The notes under the pieces are model-generated. The model was not told where the DNA came from and made no database searches. It saw only the letters and a program-made list of their open reading frames with translations. The position numbers and the translations under genes were made by a program. From Cryptoclostridium sp964637365 (GTDB lineage: Bacteria; Bacillota; Dehalobacteriia; UBA7702), in the NCBI GenBank assembly GCA_964637365.1, contig CAZWWH010000012.1:1-64000 (forward strand): a stretch of 64,000 nucleotides of DNA. The letters run 5' to 3'. Within the stretch, counting starts at the first letter, position 1; each line of letters begins with the position of its first letter. Shown here piece after piece: positions 8,860-16,897 of the stretch.

Positions 8860-8865
8860 ATTATA
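8860..8865 (-). promoter_or_regulatory. -10 box of the riboswitch transcript
   Basis: TATAAT on the minus strand overlaps the stop codon of the AraC-type gene, with initiation expected near 8853 just before the aptamer. No convincing -35 was seen. Confidence 0.55.
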
Positions 8866-9772
8866 ACATACTTTTTTGAAAATGTAGTTGTCCATTTTTA
8901 CGGACTTTCGGATAAGTTCTGCTTTTTTTTATGATTGGAATGAAAATTTCCACCGGCCGCACCTTGGCATCTTGCTCCACATTGGCGGAAGGATAGTATT
9001 CAAAAGAAGGTTTTTCCTGGTCCAAAAAGAGGTTTGTTTCCTTATGAAACCATTCCAAAAGGATGAAGGCCCATAGATCATCCAGGGCTTTTCGGAAACT
9101 CTCCCTGCCCTTGGCGATGTTTGGCGGCACAGTGGTAAACACTGCGTAATCCGAAGGGGTCAGTTCCAGACAGACCATATCCTGGGGAATTGGGGGAAAC
9201 TCGCTCACCACAGGACCGAAAAAATAGGTGCGGCTGCCATTTCTCTCTTCAGGATGGTGCCAAAGGCTGATTTCTCCCCGGCCTTCGGCAGCCAGCTTTT
9301 GATAAACCGCTGCCGCGGCCCGGTGAAAGCTAACATTGTGCCATTCCCTTAGGTGGCTGTAAGGATCCCACTCACGGCCTTCCATGGGGGAAAGGTTATA
9401 GCCCACCGCCCGAATGGCTTCACAATGAATGAATCTGGGCGGCATCACCATGCGGTTTTCCTTGCTATAATCGCTGGGGCTCATGAGGTATTCCCGCTTA
9501 AAGGCCTTGTTAAAGCCGGAAAGGGTCTGGAAACCATTGGCCTTGGCCACCTCGGAGATGGGCTTGCCATGGGCAATGGAGGCCGCCGCTTGATCCAAGC
9601 GCAGCTTGCGGATGTATTCCGCCAGAGGGATTCCCACGGTAAGCGAAAAAAGATTGCAAAAGTAATGATAGGAATAGCCCATTTCCTCGGCCAGCTCTCG
9701 TAAGGAAAATTCTTCGTCGAGGTGTTCCGTGATATAATTGAGACAGTATAGAATATCTTCTTTAATGTTCAT
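8861..9772 (-). CDS. AraC-family regulator with C-terminal GyrI-like domain
   Basis: A 303-residue transcription factor with the DNA-binding part first: residues 1-105 hold two HTH motifs (FSLRELAEEMGYSYHYFCNLF and ISEVAKANGFQTLSGFNKAF). Residues about 115-290 resemble the GyrI/SOUL-type effector-binding fold (FIHCEAIRAVGYNL near its start and EIFIPI near its end). This layout is that of Rob-like regulators that sense lipophilic ligands. No obvious target gene is adjacent; it ends at the promoter of the cobalamin riboswitch. The start at 9772 has only a weak upstream GAGAG. Ligand unknown. Confidence 0.88.
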   Translation of the reverse strand: MNIKEDILYCLNYITEHLDEEFSLRELAEEMGYSYHYFCNLFSLTVGIPLAEYIRKLRLDQAAASIAHGKPISEVAKANGFQTLSGFNKAFKREYLMSPSDYSKENRMVMPPRFIHCEAIRAVGYNLSPMEGREWDPYSHLREWHNVSFHRAAAAVYQKLAAEGRGEISLWHHPEERNGSRTYFFGPVVSEFPPIPQDMVCLELTPSDYAVFTTVPPNIAKGRESFRKALDDLWAFILLEWFHKETNLFLDQEKPSFEYYPSANVEQDAKVRPVEIFIPIIKKSRTYPKVRKNGQLHFQKSML

Positions 9773-9931
9773 AAGGATTCTCTCTCAGTATCGTCAATCA
9801 TTGGTTGCATTTATATATATAGATACGATTAGTATAATATTCTGGGATTTGAGTGTCAATTATTCTCGCCCCAGGTACGATTCCAATTTTGCATCCAAAA
9901 AAATCTACGGATTTCGACAAGAATGGCATAA

Positions 9932-9972
9932 AAAAACCGCTGTTTTCAGAGACGGAAAACAACGGCTTTTTT
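9932..9972. terminator. Bidirectional terminator
   Basis: A long stem, AAACCGCTGTTTTC with its near complement, is flanked by A and T runs; it serves the minus-strand YbaK/ProX gene ending at 9977. Confidence 0.8.
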
Positions 9973-9976
9973 TATT

Positions 9977-10465
9977 TCATAGTTCCAAAACAGTGAGGGG
10001 GTTGCCTTGGTGCTCCACGAAACGCACCAAATCAACGTAGGATAACCAGACCGTGGCGGTGTTTTCGTTGGGGTGAACACCGATGCTGGCTGACTGTTCC
10101 AGCTCCTTATCGAAAATAACCTCAACGTCGTGAGCGGTATTGTTGATAATGCCCAAGGGCGTCACCGCCCCTTTGGTTAGGTTCAAATAGTCCCAAAGCC
10201 GACCTTCCGAAGCAAAGGATAATCCTGAGACCTGAAGCAGGCCTTTTAATGACTTTAAATCTACTTTTTTATCTCCCGGCAGTACTACCAAAAAATGGCG
10301 TTTGCCCTTGTTATCTTTTAAAAAAAGATTTTTGGCCACAGTACCTTGACTTTGGAGTCCCAGCTGTTCCATTTCCCCAATGGTGAACACTGCCTTGTGT
10401 TCCTCCAAACGGAAGGCAATGCCAAGCTCCTTTAATACTGTGATAACTTTTTCCCGTTCAGTCAT
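9977..10465 (-). CDS. YbaK/ProX-type aminoacyl-tRNA editing protein
   Basis: A 162-residue free-standing member of the YbaK/aminoacyl-tRNA deacylase family, closest in look to ProX/PrdX, which hydrolyses Ala-tRNA(Pro). Family features are TVAKNLFLKD near residue 50, FLVVLPGDKKVDLKSL, the turn GAVTPLGIIN near residue 105, and GVHPNENTATVWL. I place the start at 10465, where AAGGA lies 6 bases upstream; a longer frame to 10492 lacks a site. It overlaps by 8 bp the end of the broken Rrf2 gene upstream, so translation was probably coupled. Specificity for Ala against other amino acids is inferred. Confidence 0.85.
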   Translation of the reverse strand: MTEREKVITVLKELGIAFRLEEHKAVFTIGEMEQLGLQSQGTVAKNLFLKDNKGKRHFLVVLPGDKKVDLKSLKGLLQVSGLSFASEGRLWDYLNLTKGAVTPLGIINNTAHDVEVIFDKELEQSASIGVHPNENTATVWLSYVDLVRFVEHQGNPLTVLEL

Positions 10466-10927
10466 GAGTTTTCCTTTCCGTCGGCAGAGCATATCCTTGG
10501 GGATTTAGCTCTTTATAATGATTCAATAGCATTTCCAGGGTATACTGTTCCAATTCTTGGTGAACTGCCGTGCCGACTCGTTGATAGGGGACTGCCAATA
10601 ATTCGTAAATATGTTTCCCTACGGGACATTGCTCATAGGGAGCGGGATGTCTTCCGATGAGGGATTGGGCTTCTTCCGGTTCCACTGCGGTGTAAATTTC
10701 CCACAAGGTGATCTCCGAAGGAGGACGGTTCAGCAAGGTGCCGCCGGTACCCCGCTTTACGGTGATAATCCCCTGCTCCCGAAGGCCGTGAAAAATATTG
10801 CGAATGGTACGGCATTAGAGCCGGTACTGCGGGCGATTAGGTCGCTGGTTACTTTGGTTTCTTCCCCAAACAGGGCAATTACCAGCAGGCTGTGAATAGC
10901 AATGGAACATTTGGCGCTGCGCTTCAT
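10458..10927 (-). pseudogene. Rrf2-family regulator, frameshifted
   Basis: The start at 10927 (MKRSAKCSIAIHSLLVIALF) follows AGGAGGAG, and the frame reads as an Rrf2 winged helix up to STGSNAVP. Near 10804-10808 one base appears to be missing; in the shifted frame the protein resumes as IRNIFHGLREQGIITVKRGT and continues to 10458. Restoring one base gives 156 residues, the usual Rrf2 length. No Cys trio for an Fe-S cluster is seen, so it resembles YwnA-type members. A real mutation or a sequencing error would look alike. Confidence 0.8.
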
Positions 10928-11059
10928 GAAATCTCCTCCTTTTTTTATCATATCATTTTTTTGCTGAAAAGTAAAAATAATTGTAGCTACTGACACTACA
11001 ATTCCCGAGGGGTATAATTATTGTAATGAATCATACTACAACAGATGAAGGAGAACGTT

Positions 11060-11752
11060 ATGTCCCATACTGCGATACCCCCAACACGATGTCCCGATCA
11101 TACGGTGATTTTGTCCTGTTCCGCCATGACGCTTCACGTAGTGGCAGCTCAACAAAAGATGGGAACCAATTATTCTGTGGTGGAACTGGACAGCGAGCTC
11201 CATATGAAACCGAAGGAAATGCGGCAGAGAATCATCGAAACTCTGGAGGAAATTCCTGATAGGGTCGATACTGTCCTAGTTGCTATGGGCTTTTGCGGTG
11301 GTTCGTGGGAATCAATTCCCTCGAAAAAACGTGTGGTGATTCCAAAGGTAGATGACTGCATCACTTTGCTGCTGCATACCGATGACACTTGGCACCCGAA
11401 TTTGAAGGAATGCGGCCATCTCTACCTGCGGGACAGTATTGATGGCAAATTTTCGCCAATGTCCATTAAGGAGCGGCTGGAAAAGGAATATGGAGACGAG
11501 GGAAAATATATTTTCCGCTCCTGGTTCGCTTCTTATACCAACGCCGATATCATCGATACTGGAGTATATGACTGCCATTCTGAGGAATATATATTGGCGG
11601 CCATGGAAAACGCCGATTTGATGGAGGCCACCCTGGATTATGTCCCCGGCAGCAATTTGATTTTGGAAAAGCTGGTGTCTGGTCGATGGGACCAACAATT
11701 TCTTATCATAGAGCCGGGAACGTCCGTTACCAATATGGACTTTTTGATGTGA
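11060..11752 (+). CDS. DUF1638 protein
   Basis: A 230-residue cytoplasmic protein of the DUF1638 family. Recognised features are VILSCSAM near the N-terminus, the VLVAMGFCGGSW loop around residue 80, and VVIPKVDDCITLLLHTDD with the conserved Asp-Cys around residue 100. Family members often sit beside corrinoid methyltransferase genes and may bind a metal or corrinoid, but no such neighbour is present. I chose ATG 11060 because GAAGGAG lies 7 bases upstream; an ATG at 11045 overlaps that site. The gene is monocistronic with its own terminator. Confidence 0.85.
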   Translation: MSHTAIPPTRCPDHTVILSCSAMTLHVVAAQQKMGTNYSVVELDSELHMKPKEMRQRIIETLEEIPDRVDTVLVAMGFCGGSWESIPSKKRVVIPKVDDCITLLLHTDDTWHPNLKECGHLYLRDSIDGKFSPMSIKERLEKEYGDEGKYIFRSWFASYTNADIIDTGVYDCHSEEYILAAMENADLMEATLDYVPGSNLILEKLVSGRWDQQFLIIEPGTSVTNMDFLM

Positions 11753-11780
11753 TACTATATTGGGTTACTATAAATACAAT

Positions 11781-11818
11781 GTGCCCTGTTTTACCAACAG
11801 GGCACATTCGCTTTTTTG
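11781..11818 (+). terminator. Terminator of the DUF1638 gene
   Basis: GTGCCCTGTT pairs with AACAGGGCAC and a run of six T follows. Confidence 0.9.
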
Positions 11819-11820
11819 CT

Positions 11821-13224
11821 TTAAGGTGTGGCTAAATCTTTGGAAATATCCTCCCTTGTTAGGGAGTTCAGCCATTTCCCGCCGTGGAGTCGTACCATGC
11901 TGGCAATCATTTTCAATGGCTCGTCCACCTTCATTACCATCAGCACCACAGGTACCGGCAGAGCAAAGAAGAACACCGCTGCCGCAGCCAGGGGCGTAGC
12001 CACAGCCCAAAGTGAGGCCAGCTCCGCCACAAGGCAAAAACGGGTGTCGCCAGCGCCTCGTAAGATACCGATAAAGCAAATGGCCGAAGAGGACATAAAA
12101 ATGGTAACAAAGGCAATCACTACAATTAACTGCCTGGTCAAGGCTTTGGTGGCCTCGGGAATGTCGTAGAAATCCACAATGACATCCTTTAGCAGCAAAA
12201 TTACGCCGCAGGCAATGATTCCCACTGCGATACTGAGCCATTTGATGCGGTTGGCCCGAATCTTGGCAATTTCGTGATCGCCGCTGCCAATGGCTTTCCC
12301 CACCAGCACTGCGCCGGCGTTGGCAATGCCGAAAATAAAAATGGTGGAAAGCTGTTGAATCATGGAGGCAATAGCGTTGGCTGCTACCGGATCTCCCTGG
12401 GAATAGGTAATGTGACCCAATATCGCCGCTTGAACCGAAACCCCCAGGCCCCAGCAAACCTCATTGAAAAAAACCGGCGCGCCGTAAATCAGCATATCCT
12501 TGGCCAGGGTTTTGTTAAAAAGACGTAAATCTTTGGGACGCAGCGCCAAACGACGGTCAACAGCAAAGACGTAAATCAGCACAACTGTCAGTTCGATCAG
12601 CCGTGTGAACAAGGTGGCCACCGCCGCCCCGCAAATCCCCATGGCGGGAAATCCCATGTGACCGAAAATCAAAAGATAATTTAAAATCAAATTGGTGAAA
12701 AAACCGCAAAGGTTGGCCACCACCACCAGGCGTATCAGCTCCACACCGCGAAGACAGCAGCTCAACGTATTGCAGATACCATAAGCGATATATGCAAAAC
12801 CGGCAATGCGGAGATATTTGACCCCTTCGGTAATGACCTCGGGACGGTTGGTGAAAATAGACATGATCTCCCGCGGGAAAAGGAGCACCGACAACCCCAA
12901 AAGTAAAGCTGCGCCTGCCGCTAATTTTAAAATCATGGCAAATATGCAGCGGATGGGAGCGGTTTCGCCTTTGCCCCAGTACTGAGCTGTCAGCGTCACC
13001 GTGGCTCCCGCTAAGCCGAAACAGATCAGGGATAAAATGAAAAAGGGCTGGTTTGCCAGGGACGCTGCCGAAAGAAGCACACCGGTGTCATCGGCTAAAC
13101 CCATCATGACGGTATCCGTCATGTTTACCCCAAAGGTAATGAGGTTCTGCATGGCAACGGGAATGGCCAGAGTGAGAATTTGCTTATAAAAATTTCGCTG
13201 ATTTTCGCCAATGGCTTGTGCCAT
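11821..13224 (-). CDS. MATE-family efflux transporter
   Basis: A 467-residue polytopic membrane protein of the multidrug and toxic-compound extrusion family, which exports drugs in exchange for Na+ or H+. Twelve hydrophobic segments are arranged as two six-helix halves. Signature stretches include NLITFGVNMTDTVMMG in the first helix, AQYWGKG after helix 2, and MIQQLSTIFIFGIANAGAVLVGKAIGSG in the second half. ATG 13224 is preceded by AAGGAG at 7 bases; the upstream in-frame ATG at 13245 overlaps that site. No regulator gene is adjacent. Substrate cannot be read. Confidence 0.93.
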   Translation of the reverse strand: MAQAIGENQRNFYKQILTLAIPVAMQNLITFGVNMTDTVMMGLADDTGVLLSAASLANQPFFILSLICFGLAGATVTLTAQYWGKGETAPIRCIFAMILKLAAGAALLLGLSVLLFPREIMSIFTNRPEVITEGVKYLRIAGFAYIAYGICNTLSCCLRGVELIRLVVVANLCGFFTNLILNYLLIFGHMGFPAMGICGAAVATLFTRLIELTVVLIYVFAVDRRLALRPKDLRLFNKTLAKDMLIYGAPVFFNEVCWGLGVSVQAAILGHITYSQGDPVAANAIASMIQQLSTIFIFGIANAGAVLVGKAIGSGDHEIAKIRANRIKWLSIAVGIIACGVILLLKDVIVDFYDIPEATKALTRQLIVVIAFVTIFMSSSAICFIGILRGAGDTRFCLVAELASLWAVATPLAAAAVFFFALPVPVVLMVMKVDEPLKMIASMVRLHGGKWLNSLTREDISKDLATP

Positions 13225-13399
13225 AATGTGTCTCCTTTGTGGCAATTTTCAAAAGTCCTAATTGTTTATTATAATAAAATAAAGTGCTATTTGTCAATCA
13301 TTGTGGTATGCTTTATCCAGGTATTTCATTTCAGACGGCAAGAATGCGATTTTTCTTGTCCTTCCCTTGGAGATATGGTATCATGACCCCAGAGAAAAG

Positions 13400-13855
13400 A
13401 TGGAACAGGCAATGGCCCAAAATGATGGAACCAATGCCTACGAGCTGGTTTATGAACACGACCGCAAGGTTTTTCTGCAAAAGGATCCTGCTAAAATAGC
13501 GGAAATCACCGGCACAGAGCTGAAAAACGGCAAAACCATCGTGCCCTATTTCAACCGGGTTCTGGCCGTTGATATCTCAGATGGCAGCATTACCTATGCC
13601 GACCGGCCTCAAGAAGACGTTCCCGTTTATCCCAGAATGATAACGCTCCACCATTTAAACGGCGCGAAAAACGGCGCAAGAGTCAGCGGCGTGGAGATTC
13701 CCTTTCGCCAAATTCCCATGGCCGCTGTGTTCGACTCTGCGTTCGAAGCCATGGCCCTCACTCCCATGGCGGAAGGCTTCAGCGTCGATAAAGAAATAAA
13801 TTTTTTTGACTGGATGAAGGAAATGCCAAAGTTTTCAAGAAGTATATATGATTAA
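13400..13855 (+). CDS. DUF3786 protein
   Basis: A protein of about 151 residues resembling DUF3786: LQKDPAKIAEITGTEL, VLAVDISDGSITY, then VYPRMITLHHLNGAKN and VSGVEIPFRQIPM followed by FDSAFEAM. The family occurs in anaerobes with corrinoid or acetyl-CoA-pathway enzymes; function unknown. The frame stays open upstream to 13301, but ATG 13400 (weak AGAGAAAAG) or 13412 is a likelier start. It ends 35 bp before ilvA and could be cotranscribed with it. Confidence 0.7.
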   Translation: MEQAMAQNDGTNAYELVYEHDRKVFLQKDPAKIAEITGTELKNGKTIVPYFNRVLAVDISDGSITYADRPQEDVPVYPRMITLHHLNGAKNGARVSGVEIPFRQIPMAAVFDSAFEAMALTPMAEGFSVDKEINFFDWMKEMPKFSRSIYD

Positions 13856-13890
13856 TGTATTTATGATTCTTATTTCAGGAGGATTCACAT

Positions 13891-15141
13891 ATGAGCAAAA
13901 TACCATTGGAAGATATCTTGAGAGCAGGCCACGATTTGAAGGGCATTGCCAAAAATCATCCCTTGGAGCTGAACTCCGTCCTTTCAGAGCGGTACCAGTG
14001 CCAGGTCTATTTAAAACGGGAGGACCTCCAAACCGTTCGTTCCTTCAAAATTCGCGGCGCTTATAATAAAATGTGCCAGCTCACTGAGGAAGAAAGAGAC
14101 CGCGGCGTCGTCTGCGCCAGCGCCGGCAACCATGCCCAGGGCGTGGCCTTTTCCTGCAAGGCCATGGGCTGCCACGGCAAAATTTTTATGCCCGTCACCA
14201 CGCCAAAGCAAAAGGTCTCCCAGGTAGCGCGGTTCGGCGGTGAATTTGTGGACATCATTCTGGTGGGCGATACCTTCGACGATTCCAACGAAGCCGCCAC
14301 CAAGCTTTCGGAAGAACAGAATATGCCCTTTATCCATCCCTTTAACGATCCCCTGGTCATCGCCGGTCAGGGTACCATTGGGCTGGAAATTATGAACGAC
14401 GACGCAGGCCATATGGATTACGTTTTCGCTACCATCGGCGGCGGCGGCCTGGCCTCAGGGGTTGGTTCCTATATCAAACACATTCGCCCCGCCACCAAGG
14501 TCATCGGCGTGGAACCCACCGGCGCTGCGGATATGAACTTTTCCATAGAACATGGCGGCGTCGTGGCCCTGGACACCATCGACCACTTTGCCGATGGAGC
14601 AGCTGTTAAACGGGTCGGAGAGCTGACCTACGACATCTGCCAGGAGGTTCTCGACGATATCGTGGTGGTGCCCGAAGGAAAAATCTGCACCACCATTCTG
14701 GAACTGTACAATAACAGCGCCATTGTAACGGAACCCGCCGGCGCCTTGACCATCGCCGCCCTGGACTTCTACAAAGATAAAATCAAAGGAAAGAAAGTTG
14801 CCTGCATCATCAGCGGCGGCAACAATGACATTGCCCGTATGCAAGAAATCAAAGAACGCTCCCTTCTTTACGAAGGCTTGCAGCACTATTTCATTATCAA
14901 TTTCCCCCAACGCCCCGGCGCATTGCGGGAATTCCTCACCGACGTTCTTGGTCCCAACGACGATATTATCCGTTTCAACTACTCCAAGAGCAACGACAAG
15001 GAAAACGGCCCCTCCCTGCTGGGTGTGGAGCTCTCAGACCCCAAGGATTACGAACCTCTGATTCAGCGGATGGAAGCCAAAGGGTTCCGTTATACGCCGG
15101 TGAACCAGAGCGAACAGCTCTTTAACCTCTTCTGCTTCTAA
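13891..15141 (+). CDS. ilvA: Threonine ammonia-lyase (threonine dehydratase)
   Basis: A 416-residue PLP enzyme converting threonine to 2-oxobutanoate, the first committed step to isoleucine. SFKIRGAYNK places the Schiff-base Lys at residue 53; SAGNHAQGVA and TIGGGGLASGV are the phosphate and glycine loops. Residues about 335-416 form one ACT-like regulatory region (HYFIINFPQRPGALREFL), as in short biosynthetic IlvA proteins of Gram-positive bacteria rather than the two-ACT form of E. coli. TCAGGAGGATTCACAT precedes the ATG. A terminator follows directly. ilvBN lie 13 kb away, so the pathway genes are dispersed. Confidence 0.93.
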   Translation: MSKIPLEDILRAGHDLKGIAKNHPLELNSVLSERYQCQVYLKREDLQTVRSFKIRGAYNKMCQLTEEERDRGVVCASAGNHAQGVAFSCKAMGCHGKIFMPVTTPKQKVSQVARFGGEFVDIILVGDTFDDSNEAATKLSEEQNMPFIHPFNDPLVIAGQGTIGLEIMNDDAGHMDYVFATIGGGGLASGVGSYIKHIRPATKVIGVEPTGAADMNFSIEHGGVVALDTIDHFADGAAVKRVGELTYDICQEVLDDIVVVPEGKICTTILELYNNSAIVTEPAGALTIAALDFYKDKIKGKKVACIISGGNNDIARMQEIKERSLLYEGLQHYFIINFPQRPGALREFLTDVLGPNDDIIRFNYSKSNDKENGPSLLGVELSDPKDYEPLIQRMEAKGFRYTPVNQSEQLFNLFCF

Positions 15142-15145
15142 TTAC

Positions 15146-15183
15146 AAAAACCGTACCGCCGTAAAAAAGCGGTGCGGTTTTTT
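15146..15183 (+). terminator. Terminator of ilvA
   Basis: AAACCGTACCGC pairs with GCGGTGCGGTTT and extra T residues follow. Confidence 0.9.
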
Positions 15184-15321
15184 GATGGTTCTGTTTTTGT
15201 TGCACAATCATATTTTTTTGCCTTTGCATTGTTCCGTACGGAAGGACTTTAAAGAATATTATAGAATTCATATTATGCAACGACAAAATTCTATAAAGTC
15301 TACAGAAGGAGAACGAAATCA

Positions 15322-16008
15322 ATGACTATGACGAAAAAGAAGAAAATCGTGATAGGAATCTTGGCCTTGGCCGTGGTTGCGGTCATTGCCTTTTTCACTG
15401 TCCAGACCATTGCCATCAAGCACACCATCAGCAATGCCGAAAATATCGTTTTCGATCATTGCGCGGGGGAAGCGGGACTCCTGGGAGAGGTGCCCGAAGC
15501 GGAGCGCCGGCAATACGCCGATAAGGTTGAAGCCGAAATGGAGAAATGCTACGCCGAACCCCTGCTGACCACCAACAAATCCAATTGTGAAAATTATCTT
15601 TTCTATGGCACTGAGGAACGGTACGACGTATCCTATACCGTAAATCACGACGTGGAACGCTGCTTCATTGGCTTCCTGGGGTTCAGCAAAGGACTTCACG
15701 AAGCAAAAGCCGAGGCCAAGGTGACGACCTGGAATGTCATAGTAGATTCCTCCGAGGAAGGCCAATATACCATAGACCTGCGGAAGAGCAAAACCGCCGC
15801 CATCTACTACCTGAAAAAGGACGATGGCCAGTGGAAAATTTATAAAACCCGTGATATGATCGCGCTGGATAATTTAATCACTGAGCAGAAAGAGGAAATT
15901 CTCGGTTCCAATAAGGTCTACGATACGTTCCAGGACGCCTGCAAGGCTGCCGAAAAAATCGACCTTTCCAAAGTAAAGCTTACAGGGAAAAACTCTGGTA
16001 ACGTGTAA
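15322..16008 (+). CDS. Membrane-anchored extracellular protein of unknown function
   Basis: A 228-residue protein I do not recognise. KKKK precedes a single hydrophobic helix (residues 8-28, IVIGILALAVVAVIAFFTV) not followed by a lipobox, so it is probably a signal anchor with the rest outside. The exterior part is polar, Glu/Lys-rich and has three Cys (in FDHC, EKCY and NCEN). A central segment, EERYDVSYTVNHDVERCFIGF, and WNVIVDSSEEGQYTIDL suggest an NTF2-like or cystatin-like fold, but this is weak. AGAAGGAG precedes the start; a terminator follows at once, so it is monocistronic. Confidence 0.75.
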   Translation: MTMTKKKKIVIGILALAVVAVIAFFTVQTIAIKHTISNAENIVFDHCAGEAGLLGEVPEAERRQYADKVEAEMEKCYAEPLLTTNKSNCENYLFYGTEERYDVSYTVNHDVERCFIGFLGFSKGLHEAKAEAKVTTWNVIVDSSEEGQYTIDLRKSKTAAIYYLKKDDGQWKIYKTRDMIALDNLITEQKEEILGSNKVYDTFQDACKAAEKIDLSKVKLTGKNSGNV

Positions 16009-16011
16009 AAC

Positions 16012-16042
16012 AATGAGAGCCAAAAGGCTCTCATTTTATTTC
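16012..16042 (+). terminator. Terminator of the preceding gene
   Basis: AATGAGAGCC pairs with GGCTCTCATT and TTATTT follows. Confidence 0.88.
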
Positions 16043-16067
16043 GGCGCAAGGAGACATGGTTGCGTCC

Positions 16068-16250
16068 AAAGTCCCATTGCTCAACGTACGACGCATGACG
16101 ACACTTTGCGACAGTAATAAGGGGAAATTTCATGGTAAAGTCCCATTGCTCAACGTACGACGCATGACGACACTTTGCGACAGTAATAAGGGGAAATTTC
16201 ATGGTAAAGTCCCATTGCCCAACGTACGACGCATGACGACACTTTGCGAC
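16068..16250. repeat. Tandem array of a 69-bp unit (2.65 copies)
   Basis: Units start at 16068, 16137 and 16206. Each has a 45-bp core beginning AAAGTCCCATTGC and rich in CGAC words (ACGACGCATGACGACACTTT), then a 24-bp spacer; the last unit lacks the spacer and ends in CGACAAAAAAAG. Copies are nearly identical (one substitution in the third core). A diverged single core sits at 36950-36994. Because 69 is a multiple of 3, the array is open on both strands as 23-residue repeats, but no ribosome site supports coding. Confidence 0.95.
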
Positions 16251-16450
16251 AAAAAAAGAATGCTGCCAATATACTAGCAGTAGAGAGAAAGACGAGCGGT
16301 TCCATAGATTGAAAACGATCTGTGGTACTTGTCACCCTGAAAAACGTACTCGAGAGTTTCCCTTTTGGGCTTTTTCACAGTTATCAGTCGTTGTGTGCGA
16401 CCAAACTGTCGGGTTCGTGGGGTAACGTACAACAATCAGATAACTTCGGC

Positions 16451-16571
16451 GGGCTTTTCATTGTGGCTTAGAGCTAGGCGGAAGGAAAAGCCTAGGCACG
16501 CCGCGTACCAAAACGTACTCAAGTGTCTAGGCTTTTCCGACAACAACGCTATCAGCCACAATGGAAAGCCC
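16451..16571. repeat. Double-hairpin element, copy 1
   Basis: An outer 18-bp stem (16451-16468 with 16554-16571, one G-U) encloses a 16-bp inner stem (16484-16499 with 16523-16538). The inner loop GCCGCGTACCAAAACGTACT and the 3' junction GACAACAACGCTATCAGC are shared with the copy at 35592-35697, while stem sequences differ but still pair. It ends 13 bp upstream of the promoter of the structured RNA. Confidence 0.85.
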
Positions 16572-16584
16572 AAGAAAAAATATA

Positions 16585-16613
16585 TTTACAATGGAAGATA
16601 TTTCTGCTATACT
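16585..16613 (+). promoter_or_regulatory. Sigma-A promoter of structured RNA copy 1
   Basis: TTTACA, 17 bases, TATACT. The same boxes, spacing and the word TTTCTGC before the -10 recur upstream of copy 2 at 37110-37138. Confidence 0.85.
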
Positions 16614-16619
16614 TATCTC

Positions 16620-16897
16620 AGAACTACTTCACCCCTAATTGAAGCGGTTAGGGGAAAATAAAAAAGAACGGCAGCCCCAAGGTGCGGGAACACCTTGAGG
16701 CCTGCACCGGTGAAAAGACCACCGACACAGCGGACATGAAGTCCGCGCCGCATTAACATTATAAACGATTTAGGCGAACAACGCAAGCCCCCAAAGGCTT
16801 GTTGGTGTTTGTTTAGACACGCATAGTGTGGGGAGTGCGGGTTGTGTTTCCAATGAAATTGGCTGTGGTTGAGGTTTCACCTTGACCACAGTTTTTT
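16620..16897 (+). ncRNA. Structured small RNA, copy 1
   Basis: No long frame is present between a good promoter and a strong terminator, so I read this as an RNA gene of about 278 nt. Its core (16669-16750) folds as a cloverleaf: P1 CGGC/GCCG encloses P2 (GCCCCAAGGTG with CACCTTGAGGC), P3 (CGGTG/CACCG) and P4 (GCGGAC/GTCCGC). Copy 2 has the same layout with compensatory changes in P3 and P4, and both share GCGCCGC and ATTATAAACGAT after the core. A 5' hairpin, CCCCTAA/TTAGGGG, precedes it. It does not match 6S, tmRNA, SRP or RNase P RNA as I know them. Confidence 0.75.
16863..16897 (+). terminator. Terminator of structured RNA copy 1
   Basis: CTGTGGT-TGAGGT pairs with ACCTTG-ACCACAG, and six T follow. 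Confidence 0.92.

Noticed and set aside
15918..16202. Minus-strand frame with perfect 23-residue repeats across the 69-bp array
   Set aside because: The open frame follows from the unit length being a multiple of three; no ribosome site, and it runs into the terminator and 3' end of the preceding gene.
16068..16250. CRISPR array
   Set aside because: Spacers between the 45-bp cores are identical, only about 2.65 units exist and no cas gene is nearby.
16620..16897. 6S RNA, tmRNA, SRP RNA or RNase P RNA
   Set aside because: The 5' and 3' ends do not pair as in 6S, and the conserved words of tmRNA, SRP and RNase P RNA are missing.
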